The notes beneath the pieces were generated by a model. That model did no database searches, had not been told where the DNA came from, and saw only the letters and a list, made by a program, of their open reading frames with translations. Below, one piece after another: positions 44,315-53,500 of a stretch of DNA of 64,000 bases. The stretch comes from Alistipes sp. (lineage in GTDB: Bacteria > Bacteroidota > Bacteroidia > Bacteroidales > Rikenellaceae). The stretch is from contig JAFZFX010000049.1 in the NCBI GenBank assembly GCA_017555695.1, positions 62,001 through 126,000 on the forward strand, read 5' to 3'. The translations under genes were made by a program, and so were the position numbers. How positions within the stretch are numbered: position 1 is the first letter of the stretch; each line of letters starts with the position of its first letter.

Positions 44315-45544
44315 TTACTCCTCATAGGGTGACTGCCAAAACCACTCGTCGTCCGACACACGCAGATAGGCCCAGCCGAATGAGTTTGTATAAGAGTTAA
44401 TCTCATCATACGGCATCAGGGCAATATAACGGCAGGTCTGCCCCTCGACTACTGTTTCAGCATTGAAACGGGCATAATCCATACAAAGCAAATAGTAGAG
44501 ATTCTTGGCCATATAGCGGTCGAGATAATGCTCTTTGTAAGTCTTCTGACGGTTGTTCCAATTCGCATCCTCGTTTAGTTGCAGAGGTTGGTCATCACGC
44601 AGACGCTCACGCACCTCGGCGATAGAGAGCATAACGCCGTTTTCGTCCATAACATAAGCTTCAAATGTCGGGTCCACCCACAACCATTTGTTCAAAGTAT
44701 TGCTGTAAACGGTGGTGATAACATGGCAATCTGCCACAAAATCACGCGGCAAACAACCAACAGAACGAGCGTTGAAGCCCATAGCAAGGTACACTTCCAT
44801 CAGCATTTGCGCCATCATACGGCAATTTACTCCACGATTCTCCTTTTGACAGAGTTCAACCATAGCAATCGTATTCTTAATCTCTGGATTAATAGAACGT
44901 CCATCGTGAGGCACAATGTTATGCACCCAATGCAACAAGTTTTTAATCTTCGAAATCTCATCGCCAGCCCCCGCTACGCTATCCAAATTGAATTTTTCAC
45001 GCAAGCGCACCAAATCGGGATTATTTGGCGACATATAACGAAACTTCATTCCTACGGGCAATGTCCCACGATAATACCCTTTGGCATTTTTGAGTTTCTG
45101 CTTATAATTGCCACACGCCTCCAATCGCTCTATGCAAGCCTTGTAGCGAGGTTCCTCGCGTATTACATCGAGGTCGCTATCGTTGATAATATGTGATACA
45201 TCTACCAACTCAACCTCATTTGTGACGCGATTGGTGAAATATTCAAAAGTCGAGAGGGCCTCCTTTTTGTTACCTGCCAGCGAGAGGTAGCAAGTTAGGT
45301 TGTAGTAGTAATTAAGGTCCAAATCCGTACCACGCAGAAATGCGGTTTTAACAGAGTCAGGTTGTGCGAAAATGATTTTTCGGTATTGTTTGCGATTGGC
45401 AACCACCGCTTTCCATTGACGATTTTCTCGAAGTTCGGTAAATTCTTTATCGAGGCGGTTGAGTCTCTCCTGCCATTCGGGAGTCTGTGCTTGAACTGAA
45501 ATTGCCGCCATAATAGCAATGGCGAGCATAAAAAATCTTTTCAT
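44315..45544 (-). CDS. Exported transglutaminase-like domain protein
   Basis: The 409-residue protein has a signal peptide (MKRFFMLAIAIMAAISVQA). A transglutaminase-like (papain-fold) core lies at about 225-325: Cys in GVNCRMMAQML, His in VADCHVITTVY and Asp in WLWVDPTFEAY, the full catalytic triad. Such domains are usually proteases or amidases outside the cell. The N-terminal ~200 residues are helical without a known domain. It is preceded by the same leader as the downstream unknown gene. Confidence 0.75.
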   Translation of the reverse strand: MKRFFMLAIAIMAAISVQAQTPEWQERLNRLDKEFTELRENRQWKAVVANRKQYRKIIFAQPDSVKTAFLRGTDLDLNYYYNLTCYLSLAGNKKEALSTFEYFTNRVTNEVELVDVSHIINDSDLDVIREEPRYKACIERLEACGNYKQKLKNAKGYYRGTLPVGMKFRYMSPNNPDLVRLREKFNLDSVAGAGDEISKIKNLLHWVHNIVPHDGRSINPEIKNTIAMVELCQKENRGVNCRMMAQMLMEVYLAMGFNARSVGCLPRDFVADCHVITTVYSNTLNKWLWVDPTFEAYVMDENGVMLSIAEVRERLRDDQPLQLNEDANWNNRQKTYKEHYLDRYMAKNLYYLLCMDYARFNAETVVEGQTCRYIALMPYDEINSYTNSFGWAYLRVSDDEWFWQSPYEE

Positions 45545-45584
45545 AATCTTTAGTCATTAGATAATTGTTAGTTGAATAGTTTGA
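45538..45584 (-). repeat. 47-base leader repeat, copy B
   Basis: Partner of 44230-44276. It covers the ATG and leader of the transglutaminase-like gene. The identity ends within four bases inside the coding region, so the genes themselves are not duplicates. Confidence 0.9.
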
Positions 45585-45626
45585 GATTCTTGTTTTGCGT
45601 CTTGCTTCTATATCTTGTCGTTTGGT

Positions 45627-47348
45627 TTATTGTTTCAACTCGTTTTGCACTCCTTCTATAGTTTTTTGTACCTCTTTGCGAGCCTGCTCAATATCTTTAC
45701 GCGCCTGTTCGATATTCTCGCGTGCTTGCTCAATATCTTTGCGGGCACTCTCTATTTTAGAAGAAGAGATATTGCTCGTTGCATCCTCGGCCAAGCCTAT
45801 GATGTTGCCAGCCATATTGAAGATGCCGTTGGCGATTGAGAAGACTCCGCCCGTTACGCCAAAAATACCCTCCAATACATCCTTTGTGATGATGTCCGAT
45901 TTGATTGAGGGGCCTATCAGGCAGTGTACCTTCAGACCGTCGGGCAGAGTGAAGGCGAACTCGCTGTACTCCTCGCCCAACGCCTCGCGCTCGATGTCGA
46001 ATCCTATGCGGCTACCCTTGATGCCAGATTGTGCGATAGTTGCTCTGTGGCCCGACGAGGCGGTAAAGTTAATCTCCTTGCAGTCGGCATCCATATCCAA
46101 GCGCTCTTCTGCATATTTTACCACCTCGGGCGCTCCGCAGAATGTGATTTGCATACCACGCTTGTAGTGTGTCGATGCGGTGTTCTCGCCCAATGTGAAA
46201 TGCGTCGATGTGGTAGCAGCAGCCACGGGCAATGGCTCCTGACCTATCTGCTCGCGGAAGGCGTTAATCTCTTCGTCGCTGAACTCCTCGAAGAGTATAT
46301 CCTTGTCGTGTTTGAATACCGAGTCAAAAGCATTCTCGATGGTGTCGGCAAAATCTACCGACGACTTGATGGCTGTAATGGTCATCGTCACGAGCGAGGC
46401 GAGCCACAGCAGGAAGACAACGAGTATAGCCTTGCCATTGGGACGGCGTGAGATGAGCAGTGCAATGGCCAGATAAATCAGTACACAGATAGGTATAATT
46501 ATCACAGCAAAGAATCCCATAAGTGCCACGCCTGTCGTGAAGTCAAACGCCAACATAGGTATAGCGCCCATAGCCACGAGGGTCAGCACGCCTGCTCCGA
46601 CCACAAGTCCGATAAGGATGAAGGCCGCAACAATCTTTAGCGCAATCAATAGAATCTTGCCTAAAATCACTACGATGTTGGCTAAGATGGTGCGCTCGGT
46701 CTCGTCGGGGGCTTGCGTCAGTGTGGTCTGGCGTATGTTGTTGGCCGTAACGCGCTCACCCGTCATCTCCAACTTCTGGCGAGCCGATGTAGCGGCGGGG
46801 ATAGTGAACCACATAACCAGATAGCTCAGTCCAACCAGCGTTGCGATGTTGGGCAATGAGATGCTAAACCCACCGAAGAGGTTGATTCGTCCAAATACGG
46901 TGATGATAATCGGCACGGCAAATATCAATCTTATCCAAGTGGGGTCGATGTCGAAGTAGCTGGCAAGTCCCGAACAAACACCACCCAATTTGCGATTTTG
47001 CATATCGCGGTAAAGGCGGCGAGGTATGCGTGGATTGCCGTTGCGGTCGGTGGTTTCGGCAGAGTAAGCCTCTGCGCTGTCGCCCTTCTCGTTGTCAATC
47101 TCCTCGGCTGAGCCCATCTGCTTGATGATGTTGCATACCAAGGGCTTGCACACGATGGCGTCGGTAGGCTGTGCTGAGAGTATCAGCTCGGCGATGCGTG
47201 CCTCGATGTCGGCGATAATCTCCTCGCCGTCGGGGTCGTTAGCGTATGCTCGTTGTAGCGATTCGATGTAGTCGCTCATGGCCTGATAGGCATCCAACTC
47301 AAATGTGAATGATACGCCAGCAAGGCTGCATTTCTTTATCTCGTTCAT
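45627..47348 (-). CDS. PspC-domain membrane protein with C-terminal heptad repeats
   Basis: The 573-residue protein has an N-terminal ~100-residue helical segment like its smaller paralogue at 48859. The PspC domain follows (about 112-180: RKLGGVCSGLASYFDIDPTWIRLIF), then four or five further membrane helices (about 225-335), a soluble beta-rich part, and a coiled-coil tail of seven-residue repeats (KDIEQAR, ENIEQAR, KDIEQAR, KEVQKTI, from about 538). PspC proteins sense or protect against membrane stress. It is the last gene of the PspC/PadR/DUF2807 unit. Confidence 0.82.
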   Translation of the reverse strand: MNEIKKCSLAGVSFTFELDAYQAMSDYIESLQRAYANDPDGEEIIADIEARIAELILSAQPTDAIVCKPLVCNIIKQMGSAEEIDNEKGDSAEAYSAETTDRNGNPRIPRRLYRDMQNRKLGGVCSGLASYFDIDPTWIRLIFAVPIIITVFGRINLFGGFSISLPNIATLVGLSYLVMWFTIPAATSARQKLEMTGERVTANNIRQTTLTQAPDETERTILANIVVILGKILLIALKIVAAFILIGLVVGAGVLTLVAMGAIPMLAFDFTTGVALMGFFAVIIIPICVLIYLAIALLISRRPNGKAILVVFLLWLASLVTMTITAIKSSVDFADTIENAFDSVFKHDKDILFEEFSDEEINAFREQIGQEPLPVAAATTSTHFTLGENTASTHYKRGMQITFCGAPEVVKYAEERLDMDADCKEINFTASSGHRATIAQSGIKGSRIGFDIEREALGEEYSEFAFTLPDGLKVHCLIGPSIKSDIITKDVLEGIFGVTGGVFSIANGIFNMAGNIIGLAEDATSNISSSKIESARKDIEQARENIEQARKDIEQARKEVQKTIEGVQNELKQ

Positions 47349-47368
47349 AGTGCTTACGGTATTTGATG

Positions 47369-48409
47369 TTATAACTTCTTAACGCTGCCGCCACTCGATG
47401 TGCTGCGCTCAACCTGGCAGTTGCCCGTGTAGCGGACATCGCCGCCTGATGATGCCTCGGCCTCGAGTTTGTTTGAGCAATTTACATATATTGTTGCGCC
47501 CGATGATGCCTCGGCCTCGGCCTTTACTGAGTTGAGCTCCTGCGCCTTGATGTCGGCGGCTGATGAAGCATCGGCGTCGAGTATGTTTACCTGACCCTGC
47601 GCTTTGATTTTGGCTGCTGACGATGCTTTGAGGCTGGCGTTTTCGCCCAGCAGTGATACCTCCACTGAGGCTGCCGATGATGCCTCCAAGAGTGCCTGCG
47701 TCTTGAATCGGAAACTGCCCGTAATGGATGCTGCCGACGATGCTTTGACGAGTAACTTGTCGCAGTTGATGCGAGTGAGGTGTATTTGACCAGCCGATGT
47801 AGCCTCCAGGCTCACATTCGATGTCGAGAGCGTGGGGTGAATGGTGATTGTGGCAGCCGACGATACTTGATAGACATTGATGTTGTCACGATGTGGGATG
47901 GTTACCACCACATGCATATTTGAGATGTTGCCTATCTCGTCGTCGATGCCCACCTTGAGTGTGCCGCCATTGCTTTCGCATATCACATAGTCGATGATGT
48001 TGCTGTTGGCCTCGATAGTGGCGCTGTTGCCCTTCTTGTCGCTCATTACTACCTGCACGCCACGGCTGGCCTTGATGTAATTGAAGTTTTTGCCAAGCTC
48101 CACTTTGCGTGTGGTGTACTCCTTGCTGCCTGTGACCTTGCGGCTGCTGAAGTTGTCGGCTGAGCCTATGCGGCGGCCGTTGATGATGATGTTGCCGTCT
48201 TCGTTGAATACCTCTGTCAGGCTTTCGTCCGATGGGAGTGAGATAATCTCGCCATCGCTGATGATGGTGACGCCGTTTTGGTTGATTGTAATAGTTGAGC
48301 TTGCGTTGGGGCTAAGCGTGATACTTTGCGCCGATGCCCCTGTGCTGCCGACGAGCCACATCATCAGTGTGGCGAAGAAGAGAACAGAACTGATAAAAAG
48401 ATTTTTCAT
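47369..48409 (-). CDS. Exported head-GIN (DUF2807) beta-helix protein
   Basis: The 346-residue protein has a signal peptide (MKNLFISSVLFFATLMMWLVGSTGASA) and a DUF2807 domain (about 100-340), a right-handed beta-helix. Rungs repeat as SSAA- or SSGA-containing units (KASSAASITGSF, EASSAASVEVSL, ADASSAADIKAQ). Homologues in Bacteroidetes are annotated as putative adhesin or auto-transporter-like, without proven function. It sits between the PadR regulator and the large PspC gene, as is common for this family. Confidence 0.83.
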   Translation of the reverse strand: MKNLFISSVLFFATLMMWLVGSTGASAQSITLSPNASSTITINQNGVTIISDGEIISLPSDESLTEVFNEDGNIIINGRRIGSADNFSSRKVTGSKEYTTRKVELGKNFNYIKASRGVQVVMSDKKGNSATIEANSNIIDYVICESNGGTLKVGIDDEIGNISNMHVVVTIPHRDNINVYQVSSAATITIHPTLSTSNVSLEATSAGQIHLTRINCDKLLVKASSAASITGSFRFKTQALLEASSAASVEVSLLGENASLKASSAAKIKAQGQVNILDADASSAADIKAQELNSVKAEAEASSGATIYVNCSNKLEAEASSGGDVRYTGNCQVERSTSSGGSVKKL

Positions 48410-48490
48410 TGTAATTGTAATAGTTTAGTTGGTTGATTGTAATAGTTGCAAAAAGTTGGGAGCATATAATATTTAATAGTTGAGAGAGCT

Positions 48491-48829
48491 TTATTTTGCT
48501 GTTGCACCGCTACGAATGGCCTTAATCTGCTCGACCATCTCGTCCCACGCCGCATCCAACATAGCAAGGTATTCGATACCCTGCTCAGAGAGCATATAGT
48601 ACTTGCGGGGCGGGCCTTGGGGCGACTCCTCCCAGCGATAGGACAACATTCCCGTATTCTTCAGTCGCGTTAAGATGGGGTAGAGTGTACCCTCGACCAC
48701 AATCATTTCAGCCTCCTTGAGCTCGGCTATGATTTTGGGCGCGTAAGAGTCCCCGCGCGACAGTATTGCCATAATGCAATACTCCAATATGCCTTTTCGC
48801 ATTTGGGCTTTTACATTTTCCTCAGTCAT
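48491..48829 (-). CDS. PadR-family transcriptional regulator
   Basis: The 112-residue protein is a PadR winged helix: MRKGILEYCIMAILSRGDSYAP near the N-terminus and VEGTLYPILTRLKNTGMLSYRWEESPQGPPRKYY. It is of the short PadR-s2 type. It probably controls its own operon with the PspC and DUF2807 genes. The binding site is not evident. Confidence 0.9.
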   Translation of the reverse strand: MTEENVKAQMRKGILEYCIMAILSRGDSYAPKIIAELKEAEMIVVEGTLYPILTRLKNTGMLSYRWEESPQGPPRKYYMLSEQGIEYLAMLDAAWDEMVEQIKAIRSGATAK

Positions 48830-48858
48830 AACTTTATTGTTTTTAATGGTTGTGTAGA

Positions 48859-49350
48859 CTAAACTGTTTCAGGCTCTTGCTTCGACACCAGCCACAGAAT
48901 AAGGTAGAGCAGTCCTGTAGAGAAGCCGGCAATGACGCCCACCACAAAGATAATACGCACCAGCGTGGGGTCAATGTCGAAATACTCGGCTATACCTCCG
49001 CAGACACCAGCTATGGTCTTCTCCTTTCTCGAACGGTAGAACTTGCGGCTACGGCCGTAGCCTCCTCGCTGGTTGTCGCTCATCGGGCGGTTAGCATCGC
49101 CGAAGGTCTCGGCGTCACCCAACTGTTTCATTGTGGCATATACCACTGCATAGGTGATAACCATCATAGGTGACGGTACTCGCTCGCGGAAGATTTCGGC
49201 AATGCGGGCCTCGATGTCAGATAGCGTCTCGGTGTCGGTAGGCGACAGACGGCGGCCGATGTCGTTCAGATAGTTGGTCAGGGCCGTATAGGCGTCCATA
49301 TCCATCGTGAAGGCCTGCTGAGCGATGTTTACATTAATTGTCTCTTTCAT
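48859..49350 (-). CDS. Short PspC-domain protein
   Basis: The 163-residue protein has an N-terminal helical region (ALTNYLNDIGRRLSPTDTET) shared with the N-terminus of the large PspC protein and a PspC domain (about 98-158: EKTIAGVCGGIAEYFDIDPT, then one membrane helix GVIAGFSTGLLYLILWLV). It is the first gene of the four-gene envelope-stress-like unit, 29 bases before padR. Confidence 0.87.
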   Translation of the reverse strand: MKETINVNIAQQAFTMDMDAYTALTNYLNDIGRRLSPTDTETLSDIEARIAEIFRERVPSPMMVITYAVVYATMKQLGDAETFGDANRPMSDNQRGGYGRSRKFYRSRKEKTIAGVCGGIAEYFDIDPTLVRIIFVVGVIAGFSTGLLYLILWLVSKQEPETV

Positions 49351-49392
49351 AGTTTGAGAGTGATTTTATGGGTTTGTTATATTTTTCTACTG

Positions 49393-49400
49393 CAAATATA
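49393..49400 (-). promoter_or_regulatory. -7 box (TATATTTG) for the PspC/PadR unit
   Basis: TATATTTG on the minus strand lies 42 bases before the PspC ATG. The gap 49351-49658 (308 bases) otherwise holds AT-rich sequence and the divergent lysO promoter; I see no gene in it. Confidence 0.5.
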
Positions 49401-49607
49401 TATGTTTTTATGCTACCTTGTATCGCAAAGTAGTGTAAATTTTCAAAAATGTACACTTTTTTTGCCACTTTCTCTTTAGAGAAAAATTTTTGACGGGTAG
49501 TGGTGGCGAATTTCGAAGATTATGAGGAATCTCTCTTTTTGTTGGGAGTTGCGGGCTAAAATTGGGACTTTGGCGGAGTGGGAGTAGGGCTAATTTTGGT
49601 TCAAAAA

Positions 49608-49638
49608 TTGTCGTGTTACCACGGATTGACTATCTTTG
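49608..49638 (+). promoter_or_regulatory. Promoter of the split lysO genes
   Basis: TTG, 20 bases, then TATCTTTG lies 20 bases before the ATG at 49659, and supports that start over the frame opening at 49578. Confidence 0.75.
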
Positions 49639-49658
49639 TCGCTGTAAAGCAGAGTGCG

Positions 49659-49946
49659 ATGATAAAACTTATTGCCATAATGTTGTTGGGTGTACTCGGT
49701 GGCTATCTGCTGCGCCGAGTGGAGTGGGTCAAGCGATTGATACCACACTCTACCACATTGACCATACTGATCTTGTTGCTGATTATGGGCTTCGAGATAG
49801 GTGGCAATAGTGCCGTTATGCGCAATATGTTGCGTCTGGGTGGCGAGGCTGTCGTGATAGCCGTGGCCGCCACATTTGGTAGTATTGTTGCTGCCCGAAT
49901 CATCTATCGTGTGGCGTTCAAGAGAAAGGAGGGGCGCAATGGGTAG
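49659..49946 (+). CDS. LysO-type lysine exporter, N-terminal part (separate gene)
   Basis: The 95-residue protein has three hydrophobic helices (MIKLIAIMLLGVLGGYLL, LTILILLLIMGFEIGG, AVVIAVAATFGSIVAARII), matching the N-terminal third of LysO/YbjE. In E. coli LysO is one chain of about 300 residues that exports lysine and thialysine. Here the function is split across two overlapping genes, an arrangement seen in Bacteroidetes. Confidence 0.82.
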   Translation: MIKLIAIMLLGVLGGYLLRRVEWVKRLIPHSTTLTILILLLIMGFEIGGNSAVMRNMLRLGGEAVVIAVAATFGSIVAARIIYRVAFKRKEGRNG

Positions 49947-50562
49947 TCTGCTGATTATCGGTGCATTCGTCGTGGGATGCGTGGCGTCGTATCTGGGTTG
50001 GATTCCCGTATGGCTGATTGGTGGCGACTTGGCAATGTGGGTGCTGTTTGCACTAATGTTTCAGGTGGGAATGGGCATCGGTAGCGACGATAGGTTGAAG
50101 GAGATTTTCTCTTCGCTCAAACCCCGCATACTCCTCGTGCCGTTGGCAACCATCGTGGGTACGCTTGCGGCGACGGCTTTGGTGTCGCTCACCATATCGC
50201 GTTGGAACATAGCAGATGTGCTGGCCATAGGTAGCGGTTTTGGTTACTACTCGCTCTCGTCAATTCTGATTACTTCACTTAAAGAGGGCACACTCGGTCA
50301 GCAGATAGCTGTCGAGTTGGGAACAATAGCGCTGATGGCCAATGTCTTCCGTGAGATGCTGACGCTGCTCTTTGCTCCGCTTATGGTAAAGTATTTCGGC
50401 CCGTTGGCACCCATCTGCGCTGGTGGAGCCACATCTATGGATGTGACACTACCCACCATCACTCGCTTTTCGGGTCGTGATTGGGTATTTATCTCGGTCG
50501 TTCACGGCGTGATTGTCGATGCTTCGGTGCCGTTCCTGGTGTCGCTTTTCTGTTCGCTATAA
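49939..50562 (+). CDS. LysO-type lysine exporter, C-terminal part (separate gene)
   Basis: From the ATG at 49939 the protein has 207 residues with five or six membrane helices. It includes the LysO segments FQVGMGIGSD, GSGFGYYSLSSILIT and GGATSMDVTLPTI. It overlaps the first gene by eight bases and has a strong Shine-Dalgarno site (AAAGGAGGGG) inside that gene, unusual in this genome. The stop is one base from the converging metH stop. Confidence 0.85.
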   Translation: MGSLLIIGAFVVGCVASYLGWIPVWLIGGDLAMWVLFALMFQVGMGIGSDDRLKEIFSSLKPRILLVPLATIVGTLAATALVSLTISRWNIADVLAIGSGFGYYSLSSILITSLKEGTLGQQIAVELGTIALMANVFREMLTLLFAPLMVKYFGPLAPICAGGATSMDVTLPTITRFSGRDWVFISVVHGVIVDASVPFLVSLFCSL

Positions 50563-50563
50563 T

Positions 50564-53500
50564 CTACTCCACAACAAAATAACGGGCGTGGCGTGACGCT
50601 ATGTAGAGTCCGCAAATTGAAGCCTGGGGATACATCGCGCCATTCTCCGTCAGCGAGATGCCTATCTCGGCAGGGTCAATCAACTGCGCCAGCGTGAAGA
50701 TATTTTTCTGTTCGGGCAGCGATGGATAGCCCACGGCGGGTCTGATTCCCTGATACTTCGCGGCAAATAGTTCCTTTGCTGATAGCTCCTCATTCGGCGC
50801 ATAGCCCCACAACTCGCATCGTACGCTTCTGTGCAGCCACTCCGATGTAGCCTCTACAAGACGGTCGCCGAGGCTCTGCATCATCAGACTCTCATACTCC
50901 TTACCCTCACCTTTGAGTTGCTCCAACTCCGCAGCGAAAGATGCCGATACGGTGGTGGCAAACAGACCGATGTGGTCTTGGTAGCCCTTGGGGGCAACGA
51001 AGTCGCAGAGTGCCAGCCTTACTCCGTCCTCGCCTTCGTGCGATTGGCGTGGGGTGGGGATTATCACCTGATGCTTACCTTTGTGGCAACATTTGCAGCC
51101 CGTGTTATGTTCGATGATGATTTTGTCATCCGCACCGTAGGCCTCGAAGAAGCCGACACGCGCTAACATATGGTGCTTACACTGTAACTCATCGAGCATA
51201 GCTTCGGCCTCGGCTTGCAACTTGCTTGCCTCGGCAGAGTCACTGCTGACGCGCCATAGGTTGAAGAAGTGGTGCCAGTTGATGTATTGACGCACATCAT
51301 TAATGGCAATGTGGTCGATGGTACGAACACCCGTGAATGTGGGCTTTATAATGTTTTCCTTGCTCCAGTCAATATCAATGCGAGTCGCCTCGGTGTTGGC
51401 AGTGGCGGGTTTGCCCTCCTGCTCGGCCTTGAGTTGCTGTCGTAGCTGCTCCTGACTCTGGCGGGTCTTGGCGATAAGCTCCTCGCCCGCATCACTCTTC
51501 AGTTGCATTGCCAGAACAGGGTTCTGCGAAGCATCCTTGGTGTGCAGTACTACGCCATCGTAGAGTGGCGCAATCTTTACGGCCGTATGCAGGGCCGAAG
51601 TGGTTGCTCCGCCGATGAATAGCGGAATGTTTATGCCTGCGCTCTTCAGCTCCTTTGCCACATAGCACATCTCATCGAGCGATGGGGTTATGAGTCCGCT
51701 CAAACCTATATAGTCGGCCTTATGCTCGATGGCCTTCTGTACGATAGTCTCGGCCGCAACCATAACGCCGAGGTCGATAACCTCGAAGTTGTTGCAAGCC
51801 AACACTACGGCTGCAATATTCTTTCCAATATCGTGTACATCGCCCTTGACCGTAGCCAGCAGGAAACGGCCATTCTTGCTCGATGATGCTGTGGCGGCTG
51901 CCTCGATGTGAGGTTGCAGTATGCTGACGGCTCGCTTCATCGTGCGGGCGGTCTTGACCACCTGCGGCAAGAACATCTTGCCCTGACCGAAAAGTTCGCC
52001 AACGAGCGACATTCCCTGCATCAGCGGGCCTTCTATTATGGCTGCTGCCGAGGGGTAGATGGTAAGTGCCTCGTTCAGGTCCTGTTCCAGATACTCCTCG
52101 TCACCACGCTGCAGTGCTGTTGTAAGGCGTTCCTCGATAGATATGCTCTTTCGGTCGGCTGTGGGCGCACTGTCTGTGGCCTCGCTGGCCGCCTCGCGGT
52201 ACTGCTCGGCAATGGCGATGAGTCGCTCGGTGGCATCCTCGCGACGGCAGAGTATCACATCCTCCAAAGCCTCCAGCAAGTCGGACGGTATGTCGCCATA
52301 CATCACCGCTGTCGAGGGGTTTACGATAGCCATATCCATACCCGCACGAATGGCGTGGTAGAGGAATACGGCGTGCATAGCCTCGCGCAAATAGTTGTTG
52401 CCTCGCAAAGAGAACGAGAGGTTGCTTACACCACCGCTTACCTTTGCGTGTGGCAGGTTGGCGTGAATCCACTCTGTTGCTCGGATGAAGTCCAGCGCAT
52501 AGCTATCGTGCTCGCGCATACCCGTAGCGATGGTGAGTATGTTAGGGTCGAAGATTATGTCTTCGGTGGGGAAATCAATCTTGTCTCGCAGTAGATTGTA
52601 TGCTCGCTGGCACACCTCCACCTTACGCTCGAATGTTGTGGCCTGGCCCTGCTCGTCGAATGCCATAACCACAAGTGCTGCACCTAGTCGCTTCATACGC
52701 AGGGCTCGCTCGAGGAATATCTCCTCACCCTCTTTCAGCGACAGCGAGTTTACGATGGCCTTACCCTGGATGCACTTCAGTGCCGCCTCAATCACATCGA
52801 ATCGTGATGAATCGACCATCCACGGCAGTCGGGCAATCTCGGGGTCAGATGCCATCAGGTTCAGGAAGTTGCACAACTCGGTGCGGGTGTCCAACATTCC
52901 ATCGTCCATATTGATGTCGAGAATCATTGCTCCAGCGCGCACCTGCGACCTCGCAATGGCCAAAGCCTCGTCGTAGGCCTTCTCCTTAATCAGACGCAGG
53001 AACTTGCGGCTGCCTGCAACATTACATCTTTCGCCAACATTTATGAACGCTCCATTCTCAGAGAAGAGATCTATTCCCGAGAGCCAGCCCTTGCGGCAGG
53101 TGGCGGGACGATGCACCTTGTGGGGTTTTGCCACCACATCGGCAATGGCGCGTATATGGTCGGGAGTGGTGCCGCAGCAGCCACCCACGATATTTACAAT
53201 TTCGGAATCTACGAATCGTTCAATGAGTCCGCCCATCACCTCGGGCGACTGGTCGTAATTACCCATCACATCGGGGATGCCAGCGTTGGGGTATGCACTC
53301 ACATAGTAGGGCGATATGGCGGACATCTCCTTCAGCAGGGGGAGCATCTGCTCGGCTCCGAATGAGCAGTTGAGTCCCACGCTCAAGATATGTGGGCTCG
53401 ACATCGAGCGCAGGAAGGCCTCGATGGTCTGTCCTGCCAACATTCTGCCCGAAAGGTCAGCAATCGTTATTGAGAGCATTATCGGCAGCGAATACCCCTT

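Noticed and set aside
45681-45755. Short tandem DNA repeats that could suggest a CRISPR or satellite
   Set aside because: The repeat unit is 21 bases in frame and encodes coiled-coil heptads of the PspC protein, with no spacers.
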